The notes: generated from the letters alone by a model not told the origin. A stretch of DNA of 64,000 nucleotides from Oscillospiraceae bacterium (GCA_031269595.1 JAISYX010000022.1:1-64000); one strand, 5' to 3'; numbered from the stretch's first letter, positions 9,369 to 18,893 are shown. Made by a program: numbers and translations.

Positions 9369-9410
9369 GCCGCCGCCAGCGCAAAGCTGGGGGCGGCTGC
9401 TTGTTGTTTA
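9369..9410 (+). terminator. Terminator after the small TM protein
   Basis: A GC-rich hairpin (GCCGCC-G-CCAGC with GCTGG-G-GGCGGC around a GCAAA loop) is followed by a T-rich tail broken by G and C. Confidence 0.6.
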
Positions 9411-9443
9411 CAGGAGGTTTACAGTTTTTTACGATTTTATCTA

Positions 9444-9472
9444 TTGAATGTGCGGTTTGAGTATGCTATATT
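9444..9472 (+). promoter_or_regulatory. Promoter of the first LRR protein
   Basis: TTGAAT (9444-9449), 17-nt spacer, TATATT (9467-9472). The sequence between the -10 and the start is nearly identical to that before the second LRR gene. Confidence 0.6.
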
Positions 9473-9511
9473 TAGAATAAAAAAATATTTGTGAAAAAAG
9501 GATATTTAATT

Positions 9512-12325
9512 ATGAAAAAAATTCTTGCAATGCTTGTTGCGATTTCGCTGCTGTTAACAATGGCTGTTGTGCCGGGAGGGCTTAGTGCTTTTGCGGGGGA
9601 TGATGATATTGTTTATTTTCCTGATGATGTTTTGAAATTCCAATTGAAATTTGTCGGTGTTGACACAAACGGCGATGGAGAGATAACTCAAGGAGAATTA
9701 GCAAAGGTTACAGATCTGTCTATATGGGGACAAGCACATCTTATGTCATTAGAGGGCTTGCAATATGCAGTCAATCTTAAAAAACTGTGGATTGATGATG
9801 GGACTTTTAAAGACCTTTCGCCGCTTTCGGGGCTAACCCAATTAACAAGCTTAGGATTGAGCTGGAATTGGATTGAAGATATATCACCGCTTTCAGGGTT
9901 GACCAACCTTACAAACTTGGAATTGGGTGATAACCAAATAACAGACATATCTCCCCTTGCCAACCTGACAGGATTAACTACACTTACATTGTTTAGCAAC
10001 AAAATTGAAGATATTTCGGCTCTCTCAAACCTGCAAACCTTAGAAAGCCTAGAAATTTACAATAACCGTATAAGCGATCTAACACCCTTAAGCAATCTTA
10101 CATCGCTAAAAACCTTAGATATAAACAACAACTATCTTGCGGCTTCTGAAAGAGATTTGACCGATTTAGGCTCTGAGAACACTGCTGTTATCAAAGCTCT
10201 TAAAAAAAATGGCTGTGATATTAATATAGGCACACAAAAAACCTTTAATTTAAGCCCAAAGGTTAACTTCCCTGACCCGTTTTTAAGGCTTTACTTTGTA
10301 TATAATGGCCCAAGTCAATTGGATATGGAAGCCATAACATCCCTTGACTTTTATGATGCATTGGAAAGTAGAGTACGTGATGAAGCCTGGCGCAATACCA
10401 ATCACTATACCTTTACACCTGAGGAGATTGCACTGTTTGAAGAGTTTGCCTCTATAAACAGGAACATTTATTACGGCAGGGCATATGCCGAGCTTTTGAA
10501 GGAGAAGGGCTTGGGAATACAAAGCTTAGAGGGCTTGCAATACGCAATAAATCTCAAGGAGCTAAAATTGTATGGCAGCGGGGTAGAGGATTTATCCCCT
10601 CTTGCCGGCTTGAAAGGGTTGGAAAGACTGGACTTAAGGAATTCTTTTGTAAGTGACCTTTCTCCGCTTAAAGGACTTTCTAAGTTAACTGTTCTGGACC
10701 TTGACGAGAATTTAATAAGTAACATTTCGGCACTCTCCAGTTTGGTAAATTTACAGGGATTGTATTTGAATAACAATAACATTAGCGATATTTCAGCACT
10801 TTCTAATCTTAAGCAATTATCAATATTGATGTTATTCTCAAATCAGATTTCGGACATCTCTCCGCTGAAGGAACTGGTAAAGTTACGCTTGCTTGAGCTG
10901 TCCAACAATAACATAGAGGATATATCAGCACTTTCAAAGCTTACTCAGTTAGTAAATTTGGGCTTAGGCAACAACCAAATCGGTGACATTACTGCCCTGC
11001 AAGGCCTAAATAAGTTGGAAGTCTTAGGCCTTTCTAACAACAGGATAGTTGATATTTCTGCCATTTCAAAGCTGACAAAGCTCGTAATATTATACTTGGA
11101 AAATAACAATATTACAGATATATCACCTCTGCTTAAGTTATCTAACTTGTTCTATGCAGACACTGAGAACAACTCTGAAAATAAGATAACGGATATTTCC
11201 ACTATTTCAGGGGTTTCAAGCCTCTCAGAACTATATGCGATAAATCCGGAGATGTCCGCATTACCGCATATATCTGACCTATTCTATGTGAATATGAAAG
11301 GGAATTATCTTGATACTTCTAATGCAGATATAGCTAATTTGATTAAGCAAATAGACACTCATGTGTATGAAAATGGCACAGGATATATAGACTATGATTT
11401 ACAAAAAGACCTCCCATTCACCCGCCAATCAGGCTCAACCCGCATAGAAACAGCAATAAACATAGCGCAAACCGGCTGGAGCGAAGGCGCAGAAACAGTA
11501 ATCCTAACCAGCGGCAAAGGCTTTGCAGACGCCCTTGCAGGTGGCTCACTCTCCGCGGCACTGGACGTACCCCTGCTGCTCACCGCAAACCCCGAAACAG
11601 GCCTTGAAGACGATGTTTTGCAGGCAATCAAGGACTTAAAAGCAAATAATGTGGTAATTTTAGGCGGCACAGGCACTGTAAGCACAGACATAGAAGAGGA
11701 GTTGGAAGCTCAAGGCTTAGATGTAGAACGCCGCAGCGGCGGTAATCGCTATGAAACCGCAGTTGACATCGCAACCGCTCTATACGAAAATGCTGAGTTT
11801 GACACAGTCTTCCTAGCAGACGGCAACAACTATCCGGACGCCCTTGCAGGTGCGCCTGTTTCAGGCATTTTGGGTCAACCCATCCTCTTCACCAACTCAA
11901 AGGACAAGAACGTTAGAGAAGAAACTCTCACATTCATAGAGGAGAATGGCATCAAGAATGTGGTAATCCTAGGCGGCAGCAGCAGTGTAAGTGATGAGGT
12001 AAAAAAGGCTCTTGAGGACAAAAACATAGAGGTAAGCCGCATTTCCGGCGGCAATAGATACGAGACAGCACTTAACATCTACAACGAGTACAAAGATATT
12101 TTCACAGGGGATGCAATCACCTTAACAACAGGCACCAACTTCCCCGATGCACTTGCAGGTTCAGCCTACTCTGCAAAGATAGGCGCACCATTGTTCTTGC
12201 TCTCAGACACTTTGAATAGTGCAAATATCCGCACTGCTATCACAGATAGCGGCAGGTCAGAAATCCTTGTTTATGGCGGCAGCGGCTCTTTATCTGATGC
12301 TGCTGTGCTCAAGCATATTCTTTAA
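9512..12325 (+). CDS. Surface protein: leucine-rich repeats plus three CWB2 repeats
   Basis: 937 residues. I place the start at the ATG 9512, preceded by AAAAGGAT, rather than at the in-frame GTG 9491, which lacks an SD. A signal peptide (MKKILAMLVAIS ... LSAFA) leads to an EF-hand-like loop DTNGDGEITQGE (about residues 50-62). Two blocks of internalin-type 22-residue LRRs (NxIxDISxLxxL) follow at about 75-215 and 335-600. The C-terminal 300 residues hold three cell-wall-binding-2 repeats (RIETA, FADALAG, VVILGG motifs). CWB2 triplets bind anionic cell-wall polymers in Clostridia. Likely a surface binding protein; ligand unknown. Confidence 0.88.
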   Translation: MKKILAMLVAISLLLTMAVVPGGLSAFAGDDDIVYFPDDVLKFQLKFVGVDTNGDGEITQGELAKVTDLSIWGQAHLMSLEGLQYAVNLKKLWIDDGTFKDLSPLSGLTQLTSLGLSWNWIEDISPLSGLTNLTNLELGDNQITDISPLANLTGLTTLTLFSNKIEDISALSNLQTLESLEIYNNRISDLTPLSNLTSLKTLDINNNYLAASERDLTDLGSENTAVIKALKKNGCDINIGTQKTFNLSPKVNFPDPFLRLYFVYNGPSQLDMEAITSLDFYDALESRVRDEAWRNTNHYTFTPEEIALFEEFASINRNIYYGRAYAELLKEKGLGIQSLEGLQYAINLKELKLYGSGVEDLSPLAGLKGLERLDLRNSFVSDLSPLKGLSKLTVLDLDENLISNISALSSLVNLQGLYLNNNNISDISALSNLKQLSILMLFSNQISDISPLKELVKLRLLELSNNNIEDISALSKLTQLVNLGLGNNQIGDITALQGLNKLEVLGLSNNRIVDISAISKLTKLVILYLENNNITDISPLLKLSNLFYADTENNSENKITDISTISGVSSLSELYAINPEMSALPHISDLFYVNMKGNYLDTSNADIANLIKQIDTHVYENGTGYIDYDLQKDLPFTRQSGSTRIETAINIAQTGWSEGAETVILTSGKGFADALAGGSLSAALDVPLLLTANPETGLEDDVLQAIKDLKANNVVILGGTGTVSTDIEEELEAQGLDVERRSGGNRYETAVDIATALYENAEFDTVFLADGNNYPDALAGAPVSGILGQPILFTNSKDKNVREETLTFIEENGIKNVVILGGSSSVSDEVKKALEDKNIEVSRISGGNRYETALNIYNEYKDIFTGDAITLTTGTNFPDALAGSAYSAKIGAPLFLLSDTLNSANIRTAITDSGRSEILVYGGSGSLSDAAVLKHIL

Positions 12326-12333
12326 GCAATTAT

Positions 12334-12425
12334 ATAGTCAAACTACTTAAAAACCGACTTGTATTTTAAGATCTACTGCGTCTTCCTACTCGCAAATCCA
12401 TTGCTGGTTTTTAAGTGGTTGGGCT
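12334..12425 (+). repeat. Imperfect palindromic intergenic repeat (MITE-like)
   Basis: It begins ATAGTCAAACTACTTAAAAA and ends with GGTTTTTAAGTGGTTGG, its imperfect inverse. A related copy with the same opening (ATATAGTCGAACCACTTGAA) lies at 37770-37838. No coding capacity. It may also act as a weak terminator for the first LRR gene. Confidence 0.5.
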
Positions 12426-12427
12426 TA

Positions 12428-12456
12428 TTGCATATGGGAATTGAAGATGTTATAAT
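12428..12456 (+). promoter_or_regulatory. Promoter of the second LRR protein
   Basis: TTGCAT (12428-12433), 17-nt spacer, TATAAT (12451-12456). Confidence 0.65.
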
Positions 12457-12495
12457 TCGAATAAAAAAATATTTGTGAAAAAAGGATATTTAATT

Positions 12496-14697
12496 ATGAA
12501 AAAAATTCTTGCAATGTTTGTTGCGATTTCACTGCTGTTAACAATGGCGGTTGTGCCGGGAGGGCTTAGTGCTTTTGCGGGGGATGATGATATTGTTTAT
12601 TTTCCTGATGAGAATTTGAGAAGCTTAGTGCTTCAAACTGCAAAATTTTACAAGCTTGACAAAAATGGTGATAATGAACTTAGTGTGCGTGAACTCTCTT
12701 TTTTAAAGGATTTAGGATTTGTAAAAAACGATATGAACTCACATCCTGATATTGTAGGTGTATCAAATCTTGAGGGCTTGCAATATGCAAAAAATTTAGA
12801 AAGTTTGGCCTTAATAGAGAATAATATTGACGATCTTTCGCCTATTGCAGGGTTAACAAACTTAAAGAGCTTGACCTTGAATGACGGAGCAATTGAGGAT
12901 ATTTCTCCAATTGCTAACTTAACAAAATTAAAAGATCTGGATTTGAGTAACAACAACATAAGTGATATTGCAACGCTTTCAGGTTTAGTAAATCTTAAAA
13001 GGTTGTCTCTTAGCGACAATTCTATTGCGGATTTAACATCTCTGTCTGATTTAACCTTGATTTATGACTTGAAATTGGATAATAATCCTATTTCCAACTT
13101 AACCCCTTTATCTCGATTAGAAAGTATTACATATCTATCATTAAACAATATTAATACTGCGGATATTTCTCCTCTTTCTGAAATGAATAATATCAGAGAA
13201 CTGTCCTTAGACAACAATGGCATAGAGGATATTTCGGTTTGTTCAAGGTATGATTTGCTTACATTGTTGTCGCTGAATGGCAACAAAATTAGCGATATTG
13301 AGACGCTTGCAGACAATAAAGAGCTAACCTATCTTTATATGGATAACAATAGGATAAAAGATATTGCATGGCTTTCGGGATTGACTGGATTGCGTATACT
13401 AAGTTTAAATAATAATGAAATCCGTAATATAGACTCACTAAATAATCTTGAAAAATTACATGAACTTTATCTTTCACATAACAAAATAAGTGATGCATCT
13501 GCATTGCCAATAAACTTATCGTTTAACAACAGACATGATACTTCTGGATTTTTGCATACAATAATTGATTTGTCTGATAATTACTTAACTGATTTTTATT
13601 ACGAGTTTGACAATTGGACAATGGGCTGGTATGATATGAACATATCAAATAACTATATTGATATAAGTGATGGAACATACACAAAAGACTGGCTAGATTA
13701 TTACACTAATGGAGGAGAACATAGGCTTTCTTCAATTAGCATTAATTATGATAATCAAAAACCAATTTCAGAATTGGCTGAACTATCCTTCACCCGCCAA
13801 TCAGGCTCAACCCGCATAGAAACAGCCATAAACATAGCGCAAACCGGCTGGAGCGAAGGCGCAGAAACAGTAAGCCTAACCAGCGGACGTGGCTTTGCAG
13901 ATGCACTCGCAGGCGGCTCACTCTCCGCAGCACTGGACGCACCCCTGCTGCTCACCTCAAACCTATCAACTGGCTTGGAAGATGATGTTTTGAATGCAAT
14001 CAAGGACTTAAAAGCAAAGAATGTGGTAATCCTAGGCGGCACAGGCACTGTAAGCACAGAAATAGAAGCTGCCCTAAAAGCGCAGGGCTTAAATGTAGAA
14101 CGCCGCAGCGGCGGCAACCGCTATGAAACCGCAGTTGACATCGCAACCGCTCTGTATGAAAATGCCGAGTTCGACACAGTCTTCCTCGCAGACGGCAACA
14201 ACTACCCTGACGCCCTTGCAGGTGCGCCTGTGTCTGGCATTCTGGGTCAGCCGATACTCTTCACCAACTCAAAGGATAAGAACGTTAGAGATGAAACCCT
14301 CACATTCATAGAGGAGAATGGCATCAAAAATGTGGTAATCCTAGGCGGCAGTAGCAGTGTAAGTGATGAGGTAAAAAAGGCTCTTGAGGACAAAAACATA
14401 GAGGTAAGCCGCATTTCTGGCGGCAACAGATACGAGACAGCACTTAACATCTACAACGAGTACAAAGATATTTTCACAGGGGATGCAATCACCATAACAA
14501 CAGGCACAAACTTCCCCGACGCACTGGCGGGTTCAGCCTACTCTGCAAAGATAGGCGCACCATTGTTCTTGCTCTCAGACACTTTGAATAGTGCAAATAT
14601 CCGCACTGCTATCACAGATAGCGGCAGGTCAGAATTCCTTGTTTATGGCGGCAGCGGCTCTTTATCTGATGCTGCTGTGCTCAAGCATATTCTTTAA
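12496..14697 (+). CDS. Surface protein: leucine-rich repeats plus three CWB2 repeats (paralogue)
   Basis: 733 residues, start chosen as for its upstream paralogue (ATG after AAAAGGAT). The signal peptide and the CWB2 module (about residues 430-733) are nearly identical to those of the neighbour, also at the DNA level. The EF-hand-like loop (DKNGDNELSVRE) and the LRR block (about 90-360) are clearly diverged. A short non-LRR segment (about 360-425) rich in Asn and Tyr joins the two. The arrangement suggests a tandem duplication in which the anchor stayed homogeneous while the recognition part diversified. Function inferred as surface adhesion or binding. Confidence 0.88.
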   Translation: MKKILAMFVAISLLLTMAVVPGGLSAFAGDDDIVYFPDENLRSLVLQTAKFYKLDKNGDNELSVRELSFLKDLGFVKNDMNSHPDIVGVSNLEGLQYAKNLESLALIENNIDDLSPIAGLTNLKSLTLNDGAIEDISPIANLTKLKDLDLSNNNISDIATLSGLVNLKRLSLSDNSIADLTSLSDLTLIYDLKLDNNPISNLTPLSRLESITYLSLNNINTADISPLSEMNNIRELSLDNNGIEDISVCSRYDLLTLLSLNGNKISDIETLADNKELTYLYMDNNRIKDIAWLSGLTGLRILSLNNNEIRNIDSLNNLEKLHELYLSHNKISDASALPINLSFNNRHDTSGFLHTIIDLSDNYLTDFYYEFDNWTMGWYDMNISNNYIDISDGTYTKDWLDYYTNGGEHRLSSISINYDNQKPISELAELSFTRQSGSTRIETAINIAQTGWSEGAETVSLTSGRGFADALAGGSLSAALDAPLLLTSNLSTGLEDDVLNAIKDLKAKNVVILGGTGTVSTEIEAALKAQGLNVERRSGGNRYETAVDIATALYENAEFDTVFLADGNNYPDALAGAPVSGILGQPILFTNSKDKNVRDETLTFIEENGIKNVVILGGSSSVSDEVKKALEDKNIEVSRISGGNRYETALNIYNEYKDIFTGDAITITTGTNFPDALAGSAYSAKIGAPLFLLSDTLNSANIRTAITDSGRSEFLVYGGSGSLSDAAVLKHIL

Positions 14698-14705
14698 GCA
14701 ATTAT

Positions 14706-14760
14706 AAAAGGGCTGATGCTTTTGGATGTTACCATCCTTCAAGCATCAGCCCTTTTTTTA
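14706..14760. terminator. Bidirectional terminator between convergent genes
   Basis: AAGGGCTGATGCTT pairs with AAGCATCAGCCCTT, with A-rich and T-rich flanks on both sides. It ends both the second LRR gene (+) and the DUF3592-like gene (-). Confidence 0.85.
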
Positions 14761-15426
14761 TTCTCCATTAAACATAGATATATCAACATAGTATTTTTTA
14801 TAGTTGCTGCCGTCTACAAAAACGGTTAAGGAGGTTATGCTGTTGTCGTGCAGATATGCGTTGGGCTTGCTCCAGATGTTCCCGCTTTTAAAGCGGTGTA
14901 TTCTGCCGTTAAAATCTGTAAAATGACACAAAATAATGTAAGGATGAACTCTGTTAACGGTAAAAAAAGGGTTAATCTGAACGGAATCAATATCTGCCCT
15001 TACCCATTTTCCACCCGCAATCAGCCGCTTTTTGCCGAAGCCCTTTAAGACATTCGGCAGACCAGAACCTAAGCCAACAGCAAAGAAAATCAACCCTATC
15101 CCGCCTGGAATAGCCATAAACCACAGCGTCTCCTCGGCTTGTATATCATATGGATTATCAGGGTTGTAATAGAGTTTAACCTTTTGCCCCCTGTAAAATT
15201 CGCTTGAAGAGTAGCTCATGTTGGTTGTGTAGGTTTCACCGTTTTGGGCGGTAAACTCCACCATATAGCCCCCTTGAGGGCTAAAGACAAGCTCCCCCTG
15301 AGCAGTGAGTGCATGGCTGCGGAAGCTTAGCAAAACCGCTCCAAAAATCACCGCAATAAGCAGGGATACAATGCCCGCAGCAGAAAAGGTTACAGCAAAA
15401 AATTTAAAAAAGGAGCGGCTGCCCAT
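14758..15426 (-). CDS. DUF3592-like membrane protein
   Basis: 222 residues with a TM near 12-35 and a second at about 100-125 (WFMAIPGGIGLIFFAVGLG). Between them is a beta-rich domain including GETYTTNMSYSSSEF and the phrase YYNPDNPYD. That resembles DUF3592 proteins, which carry a GxxVxVxYdPxNP motif. It starts 4 nt behind smpB on the same strand with AGGGAGGTAGG upstream. Function unknown. The assignment rests on motif recall. Confidence 0.6.
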   Translation of the reverse strand: MGSRSFFKFFAVTFSAAGIVSLLIAVIFGAVLLSFRSHALTAQGELVFSPQGGYMVEFTAQNGETYTTNMSYSSSEFYRGQKVKLYYNPDNPYDIQAEETLWFMAIPGGIGLIFFAVGLGSGLPNVLKGFGKKRLIAGGKWVRADIDSVQINPFFTVNRVHPYIILCHFTDFNGRIHRFKSGNIWSKPNAYLHDNSITSLTVFVDGSNYKKYYVDISMFNGE

Positions 15427-15430
15427 AAAC

Positions 15431-15898
15431 CTACCTCCCTTGGCTCTTCAGGGTGCGTTCTATGTCACGCTTGGCGTCACGCTTGGCCATGTCCTCACGC
15501 TTATCGTGTAGCTTTTTGCCCTTACAAAGCCCCAGTTGCAGCTTGACTAAAGAGCCCTTAAAGTACAGTGAGATGGGAATGAGAGTGTAGCCCTCCTGCT
15601 TCATTAAGCCGAAGAGACGGTTAATTTCACGCTTGTGCATAAGGAGCTTGCGCACACGCAGGGGGTCACGGTTGAAGATGTTACCCTGCTCATAGGGGCT
15701 TATGTGCAAGCCCTTTACAAGCAGCTCTCCGCCCTCAATGGTGCACCAGGAATCACGCATGTTGGCCTTGCCCGCCCGCAGGGATTTAACCTCTGTGCCG
15801 GCAAGCTCTATGCCTGTTTCAAAGCTCTCTTCAACAAAATATTCATGAAAAGCCTTTTTGTTTTGGGCAATAGTTTTTAACAGTTTAGCTTCTGCCAT
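15431..15898 (-). CDS. smpB: SsrA-binding protein
   Basis: 155 residues. SmpB binds tmRNA and delivers it to stalled ribosomes for trans-translation. It shows the family sequence HEYFVEESFETGIELAGTEVKS, the ELLVKGLHISPYEQGN stretch and a basic C-terminal tail with REDMAKRDAKRDIER. I start at MAEAKLLK (ATG 15898); the longer frame would translate the terminal hairpin of a structured repeat. No canonical SD is directly upstream. No tmRNA gene is seen in the window. Confidence 0.95.
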   Translation of the reverse strand: MAEAKLLKTIAQNKKAFHEYFVEESFETGIELAGTEVKSLRAGKANMRDSWCTIEGGELLVKGLHISPYEQGNIFNRDPLRVRKLLMHKREINRLFGLMKQEGYTLIPISLYFKGSLVKLQLGLCKGKKLHDKREDMAKRDAKRDIERTLKSQGR

Positions 15899-15902
15899 CC
15901 TT

Positions 15903-15976
15903 AGCACCATATGCTGGAGAGCCTGCACACAAAACGCTGTAAAGAGTGTTTTGCGGAGCCTCCTGCGTCCCTTTCA
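15903..15976 (-). repeat. SD-to-start structured element, copy 2 (smpB)
   Basis: On the minus strand: GAAAGGGACGCAGG, a variable stem region, GTGTGCAGGCTCTCC and the hairpin AGCAT-ATG-GTGCT. The second pair is G-C where most copies have A-T, and the innermost is a T-G wobble. It ends 4 nt before the smpB ATG. Confidence 0.8.
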
Positions 15977-15997
15977 ATCCCTTATTTTAAAACTTAG

Positions 15998-16597
15998 CTA
16001 AATCTCCTGTCTGCCGTCAATTGCACGCTTAAGGGTTATTTCATCGGCGTATTCCAAATCGCCGCCCACGGGAATGCCGTAAGCCAGCCTTGTAACCTTA
16101 ACGCCCAAGGGCTTGAGCAGGCGGGATATGTACATTGCGGTGGCCTCACCCTCAACAGTGGGATTGGTTGCCATTATAACCTCTTGAACCTCGCCGCTGT
16201 TCAGGCGGCTGAGCAGCTCCTTGATTTTAAGCTGGTCTGGGCCTATGCTGTCCATGGGGGAGATAACCCCGTGGAGCACGTGATAGAGGCAATCCATCTC
16301 CCTTGTGCGCTCAAAGGCCATAACGTCCCTTGGGTCTTCAACCACACAGATAACTGTGGGGTCACGTGAGGGATTGCGGCAAACAGGACAAAGCTCTGCG
16401 TCCGTAAGATTACAGCAGAGCTTGCATTGATGTATCTTTTCTCTGGCCTCAAGAATGGCTGCGGAGAAGGCCTCGGCCTCTCCCTTAGGCAGATTGAGCA
16501 GATAGAAGGCCAGCCGCTGCGCCGTTTTACGGCCTATCCCGGGCAAACGCTCAAACTGCTCAATAAGGCGTGAAAGTGCAGCTACATTATAGGACAT
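15998..16597 (-). CDS. recR: Recombination mediator RecR
   Basis: 199 residues, standard length. The helix-hairpin-helix start has RLPGIGRKTAQRLAFYLL, and a C4 zinc finger CKLC...CPVC lies near residues 57-72. The Toprim domain has VVEDPRDVMAFE and the conserved end YADEITLKRAIDGRQ. It works with RecF/RecO to load RecA on gapped DNA. It lies 3 nt behind ebfC, in the common dnaX-ebfC-recR order. Confidence 0.97.
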   Translation of the reverse strand: MSYNVAALSRLIEQFERLPGIGRKTAQRLAFYLLNLPKGEAEAFSAAILEAREKIHQCKLCCNLTDAELCPVCRNPSRDPTVICVVEDPRDVMAFERTREMDCLYHVLHGVISPMDSIGPDQLKIKELLSRLNSGEVQEVIMATNPTVEGEATAMYISRLLKPLGVKVTRLAYGIPVGGDLEYADEITLKRAIDGRQEI

Positions 16598-16600
16598 AAA

Positions 16601-16951
16601 TTAAAACATTCCCGGCAGGCTCATGCCGCCTGTAGCAGCGGTTAGGCGGCTTTCTTTATCCGTGTTAACCTTGCGGATAACCTCGGTAACGGCAGAGGTT
16701 ATTAAATCGGAGAGCATCTCAACATCCTCAGGGTCTACAACCTCAGGCTTAATATCCAAGTTGGTTATATCCAGCTTGCCTGTCATTGTTATATTAACGG
16801 TTCCGCCGCCAACGGTGGCCGTATACTCGGTTTCTTCCAGCTCGGCTGTTATTCTTTCAACCTCCGCCTGCATTTTTTGTGCCTGCAGTGCTAGTTGGTT
16901 CATGTTTGTGGGGCCTCCGCCGCCAACGCCTTTGGGTAATCTTGCTTTCAT
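16601..16951 (-). CDS. ebfC: Nucleoid-associated protein YbaB/EbfC
   Basis: 116 residues. It shows the YbaB signature (MNQLALQAQKMQAEVERITAELEE, then VGGGTVNITMTGK and DVEMLSDLITSAVTEV). It binds DNA as a dimer. It sits between dnaX and recR as in most Firmicutes. The extreme N terminus (MKARLPKGVGGGGPTN) is Gly-rich, as in several clostridial homologues. Confidence 0.94.
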   Translation of the reverse strand: MKARLPKGVGGGGPTNMNQLALQAQKMQAEVERITAELEETEYTATVGGGTVNITMTGKLDITNLDIKPEVVDPEDVEMLSDLITSAVTEVIRKVNTDKESRLTAATGGMSLPGMF

Positions 16952-17001
16952 AAAGCTTTACATCCTTTCAAAAATAAAATTCTATATATAGTTTGAATTG
17001 G

Positions 17002-18564
17002 TTAAGATTCAAGGGGGATACCCGCCTCGCTTGCCATGCGCTCCAGCTCAGAGATTGGGCTGTCTTCCTTTTGCATAGCAAGGGTTTTGTAGGGTCCCAG
17101 ATTGCATTGTGATGTGCCAAGGGTTTCTTTAATTGCTGTGCGCAGATATTCCTTTAAATTAGATTGCTTAAGCAGTGCCAAGCCCGTTGTGGGTGCATCA
17201 ACAAATACAAAGCCCTCGTTCCTGTAGCCGCTGGAATCCTTTAATGCGCTGTAAAGCGGCATACAGCTATCCTTTAGCTTGTTTAGTATCTCATTCCATT
17301 GCTCAATTGGAGCGGCCTTCTCTGCCGAGGGCACAACTACAGGTGCTCTTTGCACAGGAGGAGAAGCCCCCGCCTGCTGAGCGGCCTGCGCCCTGTTAAG
17401 GGGAGCTGCGCTAAAGCCTCGCTTTTCAAGTGCCTCTATGCGCCTTGCAAGAGCCGCTGTGCTGTTTTCAAGCTCGGGCTTTGCAATGCGCAGCAGAGCC
17501 ATTTCCAGCTCTGTGCGGCGGTTTGAGCTCCTGCTCATCTTTTCAACTGTGAGTAAGAGGGTATCAATTGCGTGGAGTATATGCTCAAGCTTGATTTGCT
17601 TTGCGCTCTCGTCCAGCCTTTTGCACTCCTCAGAGGAGAGGAAAACAATGCTCTCCGGCCTCTCGATTGACTTGTATATCATAAGACTGCGGAAATGCTC
17701 AATTAGCTCCTCTGTAAGGCGAAGCATGTCCTTTGAGCCCTTGTGCAGGCTGTCTATCTGTTCAAAAAGCTGTGAGACATCCCCGCTTATTACAGCGTCT
17801 GAAATAAGGAAGAGGTGCTCACGCCCCGCAATTCCTGCGGCTCGGCACACCAATGCCTCGTCTATCTCAGAGGAAGCTCCCTCAAACTGGCCTATGCACT
17901 GGTCAAGCAGAGAGAGTGCGTCTCTCATGCCGCCGTCTGCAAGGCGGGCGATTAACAGAGCGGCCTCAGGTGAGAGGGCATAGCCCTCCTGCGTGGCCAC
18001 AAAGGTGAGCCTTCCGCTTATCTCGTGGGGTGAAATGCGCTTAAAATCAAAGCGTTGACAGCGGGAGAGTATGGTTGCGGGGAGCTTGTGAACCTCTGTT
18101 GTGGCAAGTATGAAGATAACGTGCTCAGGCGGCTCCTCCAGTGTTTTTAACAGCGCATTAAATGCGGAGTTTGAGAGCATGTGCACCTCATCTATTATGA
18201 GTACACGATATTTTGCAGTGGCGGGGGTGTACCTGACCTCCTCACGCAAGTCACGTATATCCTCAACTCCGTTGTTAGAGGCGGCGTCCATTTCAACCAC
18301 GTCAAGTATGCTTTCGTTATCAATGCCTATGCAATTTTCACACTTGTTGCAGGGGTTGCCATCCTCAGGGGCAAGGCAGTTAACAGCCTTTGCAAGAATT
18401 TTTGCACAGGTGGTTTTGCCCGTGCCTCTTGAGCCTGTAAACAGGTAGGCGTGAGCCAAACGGCCGGAGGTAAGCTCATTGCGCAGGGTTACCGTAACAT
18501 GGGGCTGGCCGTAAACATCTGAAAAAACCTGAGGCCTCCACTTGCGGTAAAGCACCTGATACAT
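17002..18564 (-). CDS. dnaX: DNA polymerase III subunits gamma/tau
   Basis: 520 residues. It is the clamp-loader ATPase: Walker A GSRGTGKTT (about residue 45), a zinc module CLAPEDGNPCNKCENC (65-82), Walker B DEVHML (about 120) and the SRC sensor SRCQRFDF. The C-terminal part (380-520) is a short tau-like region. It starts just downstream of the SRP RNA gene with AGGAGG 5-6 nt before the ATG. Confidence 0.97.
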   Translation of the reverse strand: MYQVLYRKWRPQVFSDVYGQPHVTVTLRNELTSGRLAHAYLFTGSRGTGKTTCAKILAKAVNCLAPEDGNPCNKCENCIGIDNESILDVVEMDAASNNGVEDIRDLREEVRYTPATAKYRVLIIDEVHMLSNSAFNALLKTLEEPPEHVIFILATTEVHKLPATILSRCQRFDFKRISPHEISGRLTFVATQEGYALSPEAALLIARLADGGMRDALSLLDQCIGQFEGASSEIDEALVCRAAGIAGREHLFLISDAVISGDVSQLFEQIDSLHKGSKDMLRLTEELIEHFRSLMIYKSIERPESIVFLSSEECKRLDESAKQIKLEHILHAIDTLLLTVEKMSRSSNRRTELEMALLRIAKPELENSTAALARRIEALEKRGFSAAPLNRAQAAQQAGASPPVQRAPVVVPSAEKAAPIEQWNEILNKLKDSCMPLYSALKDSSGYRNEGFVFVDAPTTGLALLKQSNLKEYLRTAIKETLGTSQCNLGPYKTLAMQKEDSPISELERMASEAGIPLES

Positions 18565-18661
18565 CTGCGCACCTCCTTAAATATGGTATCTAAAAACCAG
18601 TGTCTGCCCAAAGACGGGCATTTTACGGTAATCTGGGCAGACACATAGGTCTGCCCCTACA
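18565..18661 (-). repeat. GGGGCAGACC palindromic repeat, partial copy
   Basis: Region 18600-18661 carries the right arm GTCTGCCCCTAC and the inner arms (TGTCTGCCC / GGGCAGACA) but lacks the outermost left arm. Full copies are at 23459-23536 and 51294-51370. Confidence 0.7.
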
Positions 18662-18694
18662 GCTCGAGTGAGTAAATAGAGCACTTAAATTAAA

Positions 18695-18884
18695 CAGGCA
18701 GACAAAGCCGCCTAATAAAGCGGAAACAACACGCAAACCGACACACGGACATCAGGCTTGCTGCGGCGCATAGGGAAATTCACTTAATGCTGCTCGGTTC
18801 CCCGCCTGACATGGTTCATGACGCCCCATCGCACAGGGTCCGACATCCGCATGTCGCTTTGCGTGTTATGCTCTGTCTACCTAC
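18695..18884 (-). ncRNA. ffs: Signal recognition particle RNA
   Basis: The minus strand contains GAACCATGTCAGG, GGGGAACCGAGCAGCA and TTAAG, the conserved Ffh-binding hairpin with its GGAA-type tetraloop neighbourhood. The ends pair: AGGTAGACAGAG near the 5' end with CTTTGTCTGCCT near the 3' end, followed by ACACGCAAA with TTTGCGTGT. At about 190 nt it is intermediate between 4.5S and the long Bacillus form. The position beside dnaX is common in Firmicutes. Ends are estimated from the terminal helix. Confidence 0.92.
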
Positions 18885-18887
18885 ACT

Positions 18888-18893
18888 ATTATA
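18888..18893 (-). promoter_or_regulatory. -10 box of the SRP RNA gene
   Basis: A TATAAT on the minus strand lies about 4-7 nt before the inferred 5' end of the RNA. A good -35 is not obvious. Confidence 0.5.
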
